This document shows positions 11,584-21,688 of a DNA stretch of 30,000 nt, in pieces. Source of the DNA: Bigelowiella natans CCMP2755 (taxonomy: Eukaryota > Cercozoa > Chlorarachniophyceae); NCBI GenBank assembly GCA_000320545.1, contig ADNK01002859.1, positions 1 through 30,000 on the forward strand. Reading direction: 5' to 3'. Position 1 is the first letter of the stretch, and each line of letters begins with the position of its first letter. The notes beneath the pieces were generated by a model. It was given only the letters and a program-made list of their open reading frames with translations, did no database searches and was not told where the DNA came from. Position numbers and translations under genes: made by a program.

Positions 11584-13491
11584 AGGTCCAATATCGGCAT
11601 GCATCCACCTATGCATGATTATACGTATATTTCCACAACACAACATACAATTTTTTGACGTGTTATTATTTTGAGCAGCAATAGGGCTATAGCAGCCTTC
11701 GGATTACTTTTTTATTCATTGATCTCTCTCTCTCTCTCCCCTTCAATATAAATCGACTTAAAGGTGGAATTTTATGTTGCCGCAGCTAGTTCAGAAGTGC
11801 AATCTGAGGTGATAATAAAGTAATTCCTGTTGTCGTTTGAAGGATTATTAGGCGCTGATATTGATTGATCCCTTCATTTATGTCTCTTTTTCGTTAAGAA
11901 AGATGTTTTTCAATGGCATTATTCTGTGTAGACCGAAGCCGCAGGGGACTGGCAAACGCTCCTAGAGGTAGTTTGATAGTAGCCGTAGCTGTAGCAGTAG
12001 TAGCAGAAGGGTTTATCATTGTATGAGCATCAATTGTGAGCACACCTTACTACGTGCTAACTTAGCAATAGCAATACGCTGATAGTTAAAATCATTGATT
12101 CCTACATCCGCTGACTACTACTAACAACTGCTGCTGCTGCTGTATTATTTTGTAGGCTGGGGCAATTCCCCTCCCCCCTGGTTGTGGTCCTTGCATCGGC
12201 CTTGGAAAAGGACTACTAGAGGATGGAGAAGTAGCATATAACATATTCAATAACAATACGACGTCTAAATGATAAATACCAACAATCTGTTGAAAATAGT
12301 CGATAAAGTCCCGAACTACTACTACAAACAACACGCAATAATTAAGTACAATAACAATAATAATAGGTTGGGATCAGCGCTACAAATCGAAATTTTAAAG
12401 GAAGAATGGGATCCAGGAATGCAGAGGTTTGTGGGAACGTGCGTGCGTGTGTGTTTGTTTGCTTGTGCGTGTCCGATCTATCACCCACCATATCTTCCAG
12501 TAATTTATTATGTTTTCTTGTTTTAACACTTTATTATATAGTAGCAGTGATCTTATGACAAAGTATGCTGTCAATGCACCAACACGAATAATGTAGCTTA
12601 TTATTATTCGCTCTTCCTCTTCTTCTTCTTGTTCTTGTTACTCTGCTGCTGCTGTTGTTATTCTTCGTTTCTTAGGCGTATCTTGCCTCCCCAGCAGTGG
12701 TTGCAGCATCTGCATTGAAAGGGTTCTTCTTCTTCTAATTATTATAATTATGTTCTTGTTAGTGTTACTACTACTACTACTACTACGTGTAGCATACCTC
12801 CAAGCCCATCAACCAGTTACAGGAATAGTAGCAATCAGTTATTATTGCACAATCAACCAACACAGGAATAGTAGCAATCAGTTATTATTGCACATGTTCA
12901 TCAACTCTAAAGTCCCTCTTCTTCTTCTTCTTCTTCTTCTTCTTCTTCTTCTTTTCTCCTTAATTTTCCTACTACTACTATTACTATTACCACTTCTCTT
13001 AGGTTCATTTGCATGCCTGAGCATATGGTATCAGAGTGCACCCCAGATAAAGAAGGGGAAGGTGAGGATGGCAAGGAGCAACATAATTAATAGTATTTGC
13101 ACTAGTATTCCTATCAGTGGCATTCGTAGTAGCAGTAGTAGTAGTAGTAGTAGTAGTAGCAGCAGCAGCAAACACAGATAAAGTGCATCATCCATTCATA
13201 TTTGCTCATGATTATGTAATCACCTCTCTGTAATGTCAGATGCGGGGAAAATGATTGAAAAGAAAGAAGAAATCGTGGAAGGAGCAGAAAGTATGTAACG
13301 TGTCTCTAATTTTCGTGTTATTTGTTGGATGTTTGTTCTTTGTTCATTGTAGTAAGTAGCACAAAATATTGTTTATATAGTTGTTGTCATCATTGTTTTC
13401 GATCTGCTTGAATGGTAGTAGTAATAGTAGTTGTAGTGGTTCTATTCCGTGCAAACGAGCACGAACCACAACGCATCATAATTCATTCTGC

Positions 13492-13532
<41 letters not shown>

Positions 13533-13636
13533 TATGTATATAAATATATTACATATATTACACACACATACACACACATACACACACATATATTTGTATA
13601 TGTGTGTGTATGTGAGTGTATAAAACCCTTCACTCC

Positions 13637-13684
<48 letters not shown>

Positions 13685-14377
13685 ATCTTCATCATCCTCT
13701 TTTATTCTAATCCCCCTCCCTCCTCCCTATTTTCTATCAATCGTATTTATATCGTATCTACTAACACTGTGACGACGACGACATAAAGGCGGTGCAATGG
13801 CAGATCTTCCATCTCTTGTCGATGGATTTAGCACGAAGCTAGATGCAAGTATCGTATTCTGTGATGAGGACAATATCAATACTGACGGTGGGAATAAAAC
13901 AAAAGCAATTAAGGAGTTTTTAAAGAATAGAAAAAGCTCTTATTAGACTTGCAACAACATATAGCATGATTATAATGATGGAGGTATTGTATGCATATAT
14001 TCTGCACCCTGACGATGAACAATCTTCTTTGTTTGTTTCAGGTATCTATGCGGGAAAATATACATATCAAGACGGAATGACTCCCGAGCAAATGGTTAGT
14101 ATGTAATGTGGGTGTTAAAAGATTATGCATAGAACTCAACAGAAATAATGCTGATGTGGTGTTAAAAGATTATGCATAGAACTCAACAAAAATAATGCTG
14201 ATGTGGCAAGATTATGCATAGAACTCGACAGAAATAATGCTGATGTGGCCTTACTACTGCTACTGCTAGTAGTTGTACTACTACTACTACTACTACTATG
14301 TCCACCACCCACCACCGCAGCTATTAAAATTACAATCATAATTAGTAAACAAACACGTGCACACCTACACACACACA

Positions 14378-14409
<32 letters not shown>

Positions 14410-15677
14410 TATACATATGAAATCATTTTCATAGTTGATGGCTATTCCTTATGAATATTAATTATAATAGGGTGAGGTGGCAATGGATAATTATGATCCT
14501 CGCTTTAATCAGGAGTACAAGAATGGTAGTAAATAGCCCTCTAACATTTGTGTATGTAGTATATAATAATGTTTGTGAAATTATTAATTTCCTTATCATC
14601 ATTTACAACATTAATGAATTGTATCTACAGGTGACATTCTCGTGGCTGGATTCAACTTTGGAACAGGGTTAGTAGTAGTAGTAGTAGTAGTAGTTGTTGT
14701 TGTAGTAGCAGTAGCAGTAGTAGTATCACCACCTGAATTGTGAGAAGAGAAATTCCCACAGCAACAGCAACAGCATAGCGTCGGCCATACCTTTTGTCCA
14801 ACAATAATGAAATACCTAGTATCATTATGTGTTTGTTGCTCCGTAGTCATTGTGGTCATTATTATCATAAACCACCGTCATCAACTTGTAGGAGCTCGCG
14901 CGAACAAGCGGCAACGTGTTTGAAGGTAAATTTTGAAATGGGGAATGATCAATGTATTATTCAGATGATTTCTAGAAACAATCCATCATCTAATATTAGT
15001 GCTCAGTTGATAAGGCAAATTGGTCACATTTACATATTTGTCCGTTCCAGTTATGATAGTTCTTATTCAATCATCCTCCATAGGCTCCTGTGTTCATATT
15101 ATATGTATAGCTTGAAATTATTTTCTCATCATTTCCAATGAATATCTACATTTGTAGTACCTTTTTGATCAAGATATATGTGATGCATGCCTATTAATTA
15201 TGCGTAAAACACAAACGATATTGCCACTACCAGGAGAAAGGCATTCCTCTTGTGATAGCGGGCTCTTTCAGTGCGACTTACGTTCGAAATGCATTCAATA
15301 ACGGGTGAAATAAGAAATGACCATAAAGATGGACAGCTACCAACTAAAACCTTGCTTTATAGTTACCTGTGCCTTGAATGCCCTGGGTTTGTGCAAAAGA
15401 TGCGTGAAATGAGACTTGGAGATGGAAAGCTCACTTCGAGGTATACACAGTAGTAGTAAAAAGTTATAACAATGAATGCATGCTGTCCGTTGTATCATAC
15501 TTTGTGGTGATTACGAATAGGCCTGAAGTTAATGCATCCATCGACTTCGCACGATGGGTCCTTGTTGCTGAAATAAGCGGTGAAGTGTTTACTTTTGAGA
15601 TTGCTCCTGTTGGTCAAGCTGCTCAAGAACTCGTTGTTTCTGGAGGTCTAGAAGCATGGGTCAAGTCTCAAATGTAA
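6480..15677 (+). CDS. LYS4: Homoaconitase (homoaconitate hydratase), LYS4-like
   Basis: Thirty-two exons join in phase to 666 codons. They are 6480-6713, 6975-7035, 7218-7274, 7375-7426, 7778-7808, 7988-8041, 8152-8206, 8406-8467, 8858-8876, 9095-9155, 9510-9560, 9794-9842, 10087-10130, 10384-10442, 10701-10754, 11203-11252, 11396-11446, 11764-11808, 11932-11967, 12156-12230, 12367-12426, 12676-12722, 13003-13061, 13240-13290, 13789-13887, 14042-14094, 14471-14525, 14631-14667, 14892-14925, 15234-15304, 15363-15440 and 15521-15677. The family converts homocitrate to homoisocitrate in alpha-aminoadipate lysine synthesis, using a 4Fe-4S cluster. Visible motifs are NLVEKL at the start, [34 protein letters not shown] (Cys325), PGCGPCIG (Cys385, Cys388), [11 protein letters not shown], the swivel-domain [11 protein letters not shown], and GFNFGTGSSREQA. 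The C-terminus is [21 protein letters not shown]. Length is close to fungal LYS4. No mitochondrial presequence is visible at this start; an upstream exon could supply one. Confidence 0.95.
7499..7756. repeat. (CT)n, (TG)n, (GA)n and (CTA)n cluster in homoaconitase intron 4
   Basis: The intron 7427-7777 holds (CT)n at 7499-7530, (TG)n at 7552-7570, a GA/G-rich purine run to 7620 and (CTA)n at 7722-7756. The adjoining pyrimidine and purine tracts are complementary enough to fold back. No other feature is seen here. Confidence 0.9.
8048..8083. repeat. (AGG)n tract
   Basis: About twelve AGG units in the plus (sense) strand of homoaconitase intron 6, starting seven bases after the 5' splice site. 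A G-rich transcript run of this kind could form a G-quadruplex or act as a splicing enhancer. That is inference. Confidence 0.9.
8492..8663. repeat. 43-bp minisatellite, four copies
   Basis: AATAGGGGAGA(A/G) starts at 8492, 8535, 8578 and 8621, a period of exactly 43 bp. The units are nearly identical and end in CGATAGTTCTTCTAGG. The array lies in homoaconitase intron 8 (8468-8857). Confidence 0.95.
8917..8964. repeat. 24-bp tandem duplication
   Basis: GCGCTAGTAGATTGCTAAAG occurs at 8917 and 8941, in homoaconitase intron 9. Two copies of a 24-bp unit. Confidence 0.9.
9459..9500. repeat. (TA)n tract near an acceptor
   Basis: An interrupted (TA)n run of about 40 bases ends ten bases before the acceptor of homoaconitase exon 11 (9510). 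It displaces the usual pyrimidine tract. Intron 10 (9156-9509) otherwise shows only AT-rich sequence and a short (CTA)n run near 9295. Confidence 0.85.
9971..10006. repeat. (ATG)n tract
   Basis: About twelve ATG/GAT units in homoaconitase intron 12 (9843-10086). The next intron begins GTAATAATAGTAGTAGTAAT, so a TAG repeat starts at the 5' splice site of exon 13. Confidence 0.9.
10515..10606. repeat. 46-bp exact tandem duplication
   Basis: ACTAATAATAATCCCAACAA starts at 10515 and again at 10561, and the full 46-bp unit appears identical in both copies. It is in homoaconitase intron 14. The identity suggests a recent duplication. Confidence 0.93.
10880..11048. repeat. Long inverted repeat (hairpin), arms about 61 bp
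   Basis: The left arm 10880-10940 and right arm 10988-11048 are reverse complements over about 61 bases with about two mismatches. The spacer of about 47 bp is mostly (TAG)n-like. The hairpin sits inside homoaconitase intron 15 (10755-11202) and should form a stable stem in the pre-mRNA. It resembles a foldback element or a template-switch inversion. No terminal target-site duplication is evident. Confidence 0.9.
11523..11580. repeat. (CA)n-(GA)n compound repeat
   Basis: (CA)n at about 11523-11544 passes directly into (GA)n to about 11580, in homoaconitase intron 17 (11447-11763). Nothing else is recognised in this intron. Confidence 0.9.
12820..12905. repeat. 43-bp tandem duplication plus (TTC)n
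   Basis: CAGGAATAGTAGCAATCAGT starts at 12820 and 12863, a period of exactly 43 bp with near-identical copies. A (TTC)n tract follows at 12917-12952. Both are in homoaconitase intron 22 (12723-13002). Confidence 0.93.
13291..13788. repeat. (CA)n, (CATA)n and (CT)n cluster in the longest homoaconitase intron
   Basis: The intron is 498 bases. It contains (CA)n at about 13495-13527, CACATA units to about 13590, a TG run near 13603 and (CT)n at about 13637-13680. Long frames that cross it are repeat translations (Thr-His or Cys-Val), not genes. Confidence 0.9.
14121..14251. repeat. 42-47-bp minisatellite, three copies
   Basis: GATTATGCATAGAACTC recurs at 14121, 14168 and 14210 (periods 47 and 42), each copy ending in AATAATGCTGATGTGG. 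The five-base difference is a GTTAA-like segment lost from the third junction. (CTA)n at about 14278-14299 and (CA)n-(CG)n at about 14368-14409 follow in the same intron (14095-14470). Confidence 0.93.
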
Positions 15678-16752
15678 TGTGACGAGAGTGATTTCAAACT
15701 ACGATGTGGGTGCAATAGTTGCATTTGCTAAATTGAGTTCTTCAGTTAAGTAGCTTGTCAAAAACAGATGAAATGGTGGATTGCATCACAAACGCGTAGA
15801 TGCATGCGTTGCATGAATTTCTAGATGTCACCACAGATGCACATGATTCATTGTTGGAGAAGCTCGCCATTTGCGAACTTGTTCTTGCATCTTGTCATGT
15901 TGCGGTGATGGAATTTGGACACTGGCTGCAATCTAGCAATGTGACAACGATTGTCGCAGCACGTTCTGAGACGCTGCTGCACGGTTTGAGTGCTGCATGT
16001 CTGAATGTGTGCAGCTTCACACGTTGCAGTTGTCTTGTGCTCCACAGACGGCTAGACGGCTTTCCTCTTGAAACGAACGACACGATTGTGGAACGGGCTA
16101 GCGGGGCAGCAAGCGTCGCGCCCTCGGTTTGTGCACGTCTAGACGTGCTCACCGATCGCGAGCTGTGGGAGTTGGCGTGCTGTTGTTGTTGTTGATTGAC
16201 TCAACTTGATCCCACGCAAGCCAGCAGGCCAGCTAGCAGGCATTGTGCGTGGTGCGACGGGTGTTGAAACCATCAGCGTGCAGACCTTGTCGGCCACAGC
16301 CGGCTAGCCGGGCTGTTGTGCTTGCTGGCATGACCTGCTCGTCTTCAGTGCAAGCTGCGTGCTTCGGAACGTGCTGGCCTGCTAGCCTGTGGCGTGGGCG
16401 ACGCCGTTCAGTCAGCGCAGTCAGCGTGGCAACGCAATGCAATGTTGGGCACAGAATGAAGATTTGCCACCAAAACGTGAGGAGAAATGTCATGCGTCCC
16501 CGCCCTTGTGCACCGTAATGTTTCCCCGGACATGAAAACCGGGAGTGCTCGAGAGTACCCGCTTGTACCGGGCACTCACAAACGACCTCAAAACCCGAAC
16601 CCAAATGGCAGCTTCCTCCAGGCTACTCATTGACTGCCTTTCTTGTTGATCGATGGAGCAAGGTCGTCCCTCTCCACTTTCAATTATTCCCCATTGCAGC
16701 AAACGATCGATGTGGCGAACAGCACCTCGTGGGATCAGAAACCTAACCATTT
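15678..16752. other. GC-richer block of unclear nature between two genes
   Basis: This 1.07-kb stretch is visibly richer in G+C than its flanks and almost free of microsatellites. It carries overlapping open frames on both strands: plus 15800-16195; minus 15895-16152, 16233-16604 and 16490-16750; and a start-less plus frame 16522-16746. None shows a family signature I can name, and mutual overlap shows most are shadows. Words containing GCTAGC link it in composition to the island at 20440-21180. It may be a decayed insertion, missing 5' exons of the next gene, or regulatory DNA. Confidence 0.4.
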
Positions 16753-18231
16753 ATGTCTGCAAACCAAGTGAATGATAACCCGTCCAATCTACTGCGCTAT
16801 GGGATCATGGGAAATGTTACTGAGGTACTCTTCTAGTCAACCATACGATTTACTAAATTACTGAGAATTCTACTACTAAAACTAGAAATAACTTTGAGGT
16901 ATCCATCATTGACAAGAAATTCAAACCTAACCCAACATGAATGGCATACCTATTGGCAATGAAAGTCATACCTTTATTGCAATATCATGTTGAATAATTA
17001 TATCTGTATTTGCTACTAGGTACCTCTCAACTTCGAAATGAAGTTCATTGTAAGTGCGGACAAAGGAATAAACAAAGCAATGCATATGTGGGGGGAAAAG
17101 CTGCTCAAATATTATGGAAAGTCACGAGCTGCTCTTGAACAAGATCTGACAATAAATTACCTGGGCTATGCCACAGGTAAGTAGAAAATACTAAACCTAA
17201 CCCAACATAAATGGCATACCTATTGGCAATGAAAGTCATACCTTTATTGCAATATCATGTTGAATAATTATATCTGTATTTGCTATCGGTGATGTTATGT
17301 GGGTCAGCAACTGATTGAAAGGAAGTTAAGTATTAATAGGTATTATTAGTAGTAACCCGGACAGAGATACAGAGATACATAATATATAGTGCTGGGTGTA
17401 TGTTTGAGCTTCAGCATCATCATCATCATCATCATCATCATCACCATTGTACTCATTGTTGTCGTCGTCGTCCTTCTCCCCCCCTCACTCCCATTGTCAG
17501 ACAACGGAGCTTGGTACTATTACAACACAGAGGGTAACAAGAGCTACGAAGAAACCTTGATCGAAGTCAGAAAACAGCACACAGACAAAATGAAAATACC
17601 GTACCGATTCTTGCAGATTGATTCTTGGTGGTACTACCAAGATGGAAAGAGTTGGGGAACACATGGAATAAAGAATTGGACAGCAAAACCGGATTTATTT
17701 CCACATGGATTAGATTATGTGTACAACCACACTAATTGGCCATATGTTGCACATAACCGGTTTTGGAGCAATAACACTGACTATGCCCAGCAAAACGGAG
17801 GTGATTTTAAGTTTTGCATGGATGACAAAAAGAGCTTTCCTTTGGAGCAAAGTTTCTGGGATTTCTTATTCGATTATGGCAAATCCTGGGGACTCTACGT
17901 GTATGAGCAGGATTGGTTAATCGGTGAAGATGATATGAATCACTGCACACTTAGCTCTGCCACAAGCGCTCGGACTTGGTTGCTGCAAATGGGAAGATCA
18001 GCTCATAAAATTGGTGTGTACATTCAGTACTGTATGGAGTCCTCGAGGTTCGTGCTGCAATCTGTGGAAATACCACAGGTCTCACAAGCAAGGGCATCTG
18101 AAGACTATAAACCCGGCAGTGACCAATGGAGAATTGGAATTACCTCCATTTTTGGTGATGCGCTTGCACTTGCACCCCTTAAGGATAACTTTTGGTCAAA
18201 TAGCTCTGAAATAGGCCGATACGGAACACAG

Positions 18232-18267
<36 letters not shown>

Positions 18268-19772
18268 CGTGCTTCCGCACTAAGTGTAGTGATGTAAAAA
18301 CATTTCCTAGAGTTTAAGGGTTAACGAGCAATTGTTTGTCGCATCTGCTCACTTATCTAAAAGGAGGAGAGGAGGGTGGACAAATGGATGCTTTCTGCGC
18401 CCTTCTAACCAATTATACATTTACTTCGTTTCCCCATTCTACTCCTCTTTTTTTACCTTTTCAAGACATCTCCCCTGCTATCCCTAGTCTGGATTCTTGC
18501 AATCATTCCTGGTTTTTAGTGGTTGTATTGTCATTGTCTGTGTTTTTTGTATGTGTCATCAGGTTGAAGAGTATCCTGATTTACAAGCAGCAGTAAGCAC
18601 GTTAAGCACAGCAAGCGTTCTCCCTAGTGACTCCATGTTCTCTCCAAATGTGTCACTCATCCTAAAATCTGTAAGAGCTGATGGAATGCTTCTTAAACCC
18701 GATTCACCAGCAAAGATGACGGACAAAGCCATCATTTCCCAGCTGCGGCCGCAATCATCGTCATTATCAGTCACCACTCCGGCTATAATTGGTGATCTAT
18801 GGATATCCCATTCCTATGTGTCAGGGTAACATTTAATCATGTTCATGCTTTTCCTATTTCAGCATAAATAAGGACGTTGCCCCCCCCACCCTCCTTCCAC
18901 TTCCTCTCTTACACATATGTATACACACGCATACGCAACAGATCAACTTCGTATGAAGAATGTTCGTCTTTTCTTAAAATTTTGTTGGCGTTTCAGGTTG
19001 GTATTTCCGCAAGTGTTTGCTGCGGAATCATCGGCATATTCTCTCGGATTAGAAGAGATAGTAGAGAGTTGCAGTGTAGAGTTAAATTTGGAGGAGGAGG
19101 AGGAGGAGGACAAAAATGATGGTGATACTGCTAAAGAAGAGAGGTGTCTTCCATCGATGTTTTCTTCATCGTCATTCTCTTCCTTGTATCTTGCCGTGAA
19201 TACGGCCTCACCCCATCCTCTCAAGACGCTAACATATGTATCCTCATCATCGTTTTCATCGTTGATCGGGGATAGAACTCAGCAGCAGCAGCCACCTTCT
19301 CTCATGCTAAATCTACCAAAAACAACCAAGGTAAATGGTGATTCACGATAATATTTTGATGACGGTTGGTGGTTTAGTGGCTATATTGGTGATAGTTGTT
19401 GGTAGTGGTGGACAGTTAGGACGGCCTTCACACTTTATCAGCTTAACAACGACTACCACTACTACTACTACTACTTCTACTATTTGGTGGGCAAAGAAGA
19501 AGAAATATTGTCATGAAAAGACTGATAAAAGGTTTTTTGATCGATCAATCGATCGATTAATTGCGTTAGATAAGAATCAATTAGTAGTAGCTGCTCTATA
19601 TCGTTGCAACGACCGTATTATAATTAGACACTACTACTACTACAATAGGCTAGCTTTGAAGTTTGGAGTTTAAGTCCTGTATTGAGAAATGGATGGTCAT
19701 TGCTGGGTGATGTATCGAAATGGGTACCCGTGGCCTCCAAGCGTTTCCAGCAGGTACCGAGATAATGATGAC

Positions 19773-19803
<31 letters not shown>

Positions 19804-20194
19804 TTCTCTCTAATGAGATGAAACCAAGATATGGTTGATACTTTAATCTTTTCCTCAATTCAAAAAAGTACTAGGTTGATTTGAAGTCAATTTTGTATGA
19901 AAATAGAGGATGACAGACTAGACTGTCGTTTTTGCTTTCCATCATCAGATTGAGGAAATCGGCAGGGGTAATAGAGGCGAGATAACCAACAACAACATAT
20001 CTGGTATGGCTAGTCAACTATCAGCAACGATTTTAGGATCTCCAGGAGAAACTGTAACAGTATATGCAGCTTACCTAAAAAATAGACAGGACGTTGAAAG
20101 CCTAGAATCATCACTTATTCTGTTCAGCGCTACGTGTGTGCTCCCAGAAAGTGGATCCTCTCGAGTCACTTTTCCTCAAAAGACATGCCTATAA
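16753..20194 (+). CDS. Putative TIM-barrel glycoside hydrolase, uncharacterised eukaryotic family (5' end uncertain)
   Basis: Seven exons join in phase to 635 codons: 16753-16824, 17020-17176, 17501-18231, 18563-18825, 18997-19330, 19649-19753, 19949-20194. The protein matches, from memory, a family of uncharacterised eukaryotic proteins related to alpha-galactosidase-type barrels. Landmarks are LGYATDNGAWYYY (about 70-84), LQIDSWWYY (Asp117), PDLFPHGLDY, a WPYVAHNRFW segment, VYEQDWL (Asp214), QYCME, ITSIFGDALALAPLKDNFW, AAVSTLSTA and DGMLLKPDSPAK. A C-terminal beta-type region has NGWSLLGDVSKWVPVASKRF and LGSPGETVTVYAAY. Asp117 and Asp214 are candidate catalytic acids by position only. Exon 5 carries poly-Glu, Ser-rich and Gln4 insertions. 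Relatives usually have a longer N-terminus with a signal peptide; none is seen here, so upstream exons are probably missing. An in-frame TAA at 16744 precedes the ATG. Confidence 0.72.
16923..17285. repeat. 93-bp direct repeat in two consecutive introns
   Basis: Bases 16923-17015 (end of intron 1) and 17193-17285 (intron 2) are about 93 bp with one difference seen, flanking exon 17020-17176. The first copy runs to the acceptor of intron 1 (TGCTACTAG). In the second the same place reads TGCTATCGG and is not an acceptor. The near-identity implies a recent copy or gene conversion. Confidence 0.93.
17411..17443. repeat. (CAT)n tract upstream of an acceptor
   Basis: About ten CAT/ATC units precede the pyrimidine tract and CAG acceptor at 17500 of the hydrolase exon 3. 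A frame reading through gives poly-Ile and is not part of the protein. Confidence 0.85.
18232..18267. repeat. (GTA)n starting exactly at a 5' splice site
   Basis: Hydrolase exon 3 ends CAG at 18231 and the intron begins with about twelve GTA units. Every unit is a possible weak donor. Read-through would add valines in frame. Confidence 0.9.
19331..19948. repeat. Microsatellites in the last hydrolase introns
   Basis: (ACT)n near 19452-19473, a TCGATCGATCGATTAA palindromic word near 19542, and (GAT)n at about 19763-19802 just after the donor of exon 19649-19753. No other feature is recognised in these introns. Confidence 0.8.
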
Positions 20195-20439
20195 ATCTAA
20201 CAATCGTTATTAGGTGCAATGTGTAACGCGCCTGTATTATTGTGATTATAGCTTAACGATGATTTATGTAGAGTATCAACAATTGTGGTAAATTAAAGGG
20301 ACTGTGGTCAATGGTAGATGAAGCGTACGCACGTCTGTTCACCGTGCCGCTGTGACTATGTGTAATGAAAGTCTGGAGTATTCTTATCACAACGTGCATC
20401 ATCATCGCTTAGGATGGTCGTTCTTGCTCTCTAACACAT
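20195..20439. other. 3' flank of the hydrolase gene
   Basis: No open frame of interest and no clear AATAAA signal. Composition shifts from AT-rich towards the CTAG-rich island that begins near 20440. Confidence 0.4.
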
Positions 20440-21185
20440 GCGCATCTATAGATCTATAGATGGACATGCAGCTCATGAAACAAGCATGCACATAAATTGG
20501 CAATAGCTAGGTAGATTTGGCTTAGCGCCATCAATTGTGATTTCGAGTAGTAGGCTTGTCATGTGGCACTGCTAGCTAGCTTGCTCATCTACATGCACTA
20601 GCAAAAGCTGCATGCACCAGCACAGTTGCTTACCACGCTCTAGCGTATAGCTAGCTTGCTAGACGCTACAATAGCTAGCTCTAGAGCTAGTGTAGCATGT
20701 TGGCACGTACGTCGAAAACTAACAATCGTATCTAGATGTGGCAATCTAGCAATGAGCAGCACATCTAGCTAGCTAGATCTAGAGGTGTGTGTGGTCTAGA
20801 CTATCAACATCGCGCGCATCGCGCATGCGCACACTGTGACACATACACGGCTAATAAGTAGCTAGCCCATGCAGCACCAAAGCAGTTAGCGTAAGCTACC
20901 TAGTAACGCCGCATCTCTAGATCACGCTAACTAGCTAGCTAGAGCCACAGCTACGTAGCGTTTGCCCTTGACATCTAAACATGCTCACCTAACGACTACC
21001 AGACTGCTAGTAGTCATATACTAGCTAGCCAGTGCAGTTGAATGGTGGGAGGCCATCGCGCGTGCTCGCTAGCTCTAGAGCTAGCTATAGCGTGCACATC
21101 GCTAGATCGTCACCAGATCACCCAGCTAGCCAGACAGCTAGACAGCTCTAGAGCTCTAGAGCTAGACTAGTAGACAGTGTGGACG
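20440..21185. repeat. CTAG/GCTAGC-rich palindromic island
   Basis: By eye-count the tetranucleotide CTAG occurs about 35 times in about 740 bp, roughly ten times the random expectation. It is often nested as GCTAGCTAGC, TCTAGAGCTAG or AGCTCTAGAGCTCTAGAGCTAG. The motifs are scattered, not in a fixed-period array, and the island contains no open frame of note. It is GC-richer than its surroundings and lies between two convergent genes. Its function is unknown. Confidence 0.9.
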
Positions 21186-21688
21186 CTTATTCGACACCGC
21201 CTCATGATCTGCAAGAAATGCGTATGCGGGCGCGAGCAACTACACGCTAAACCGAGCTCATCAATGCTTACTAGATTCGATCATTCAGAAGATTCAATTG
21301 AAGGATTTCATGGATATTTCTACTACTACTACTACTACCTAGTACTTCTCTCTTATACCAGATACTTCGACATAAACATCGCCTTTTCCCGTCACCTCTC
21401 GCAATAAAATACAACAGCAACTTTAATCTTAGCCTAGAACGGCAAGTTCAATTGGTTAAGAACTTTTGGCGGGAAAATCTCATGTAGTTTCACTCCAGCT
21501 TCTGAAAAATGATTAAAACAATATTAAAAAACATTCTGCAAGTGGATTAATTATTATGAGAATATTTGAAACATTTTAGAGTGCATACTTTTTATAAATG
21601 AATTGTTTTTGTCATGACTGGTTAGGGCATTTCATCAGTAATAATACGCCTTTTATAGGACTCCATTGTTGTGATTGTCTATGCCATT
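21186..21688. other. Convergent intergenic tail
   Basis: AT-rich sequence downstream of the minus-strand kinase stop, with one short (CTA)n run at about 21319-21337. No gene supported. Confidence 0.4.

Noticed and set aside
13381-14454. Long frames of Thr-His, Cys-Val, poly-Leu or poly-Ser
   Set aside because: They are translations of (CA)n, (TG)n and (CTA)n repeats inside homoaconitase introns and show no protein-like sequence outside the repeats. The same applies to similar frames near 7470-7697, 22222-22673, 23935-24210 and 24603-24860.
15800-16195. 131-codon plus-strand frame as a gene
   Set aside because: No motif, ends in a run of Cys, and overlaps equally long minus-strand frames. 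In GC-richer DNA such frames arise more readily by chance. Kept only as part of an unclear block.
16233-16750. Minus-strand frames (123 and 86 codons) as genes
   Set aside because: Both overlap open plus-strand frames and neither shows a recognised domain or supported splice sites.
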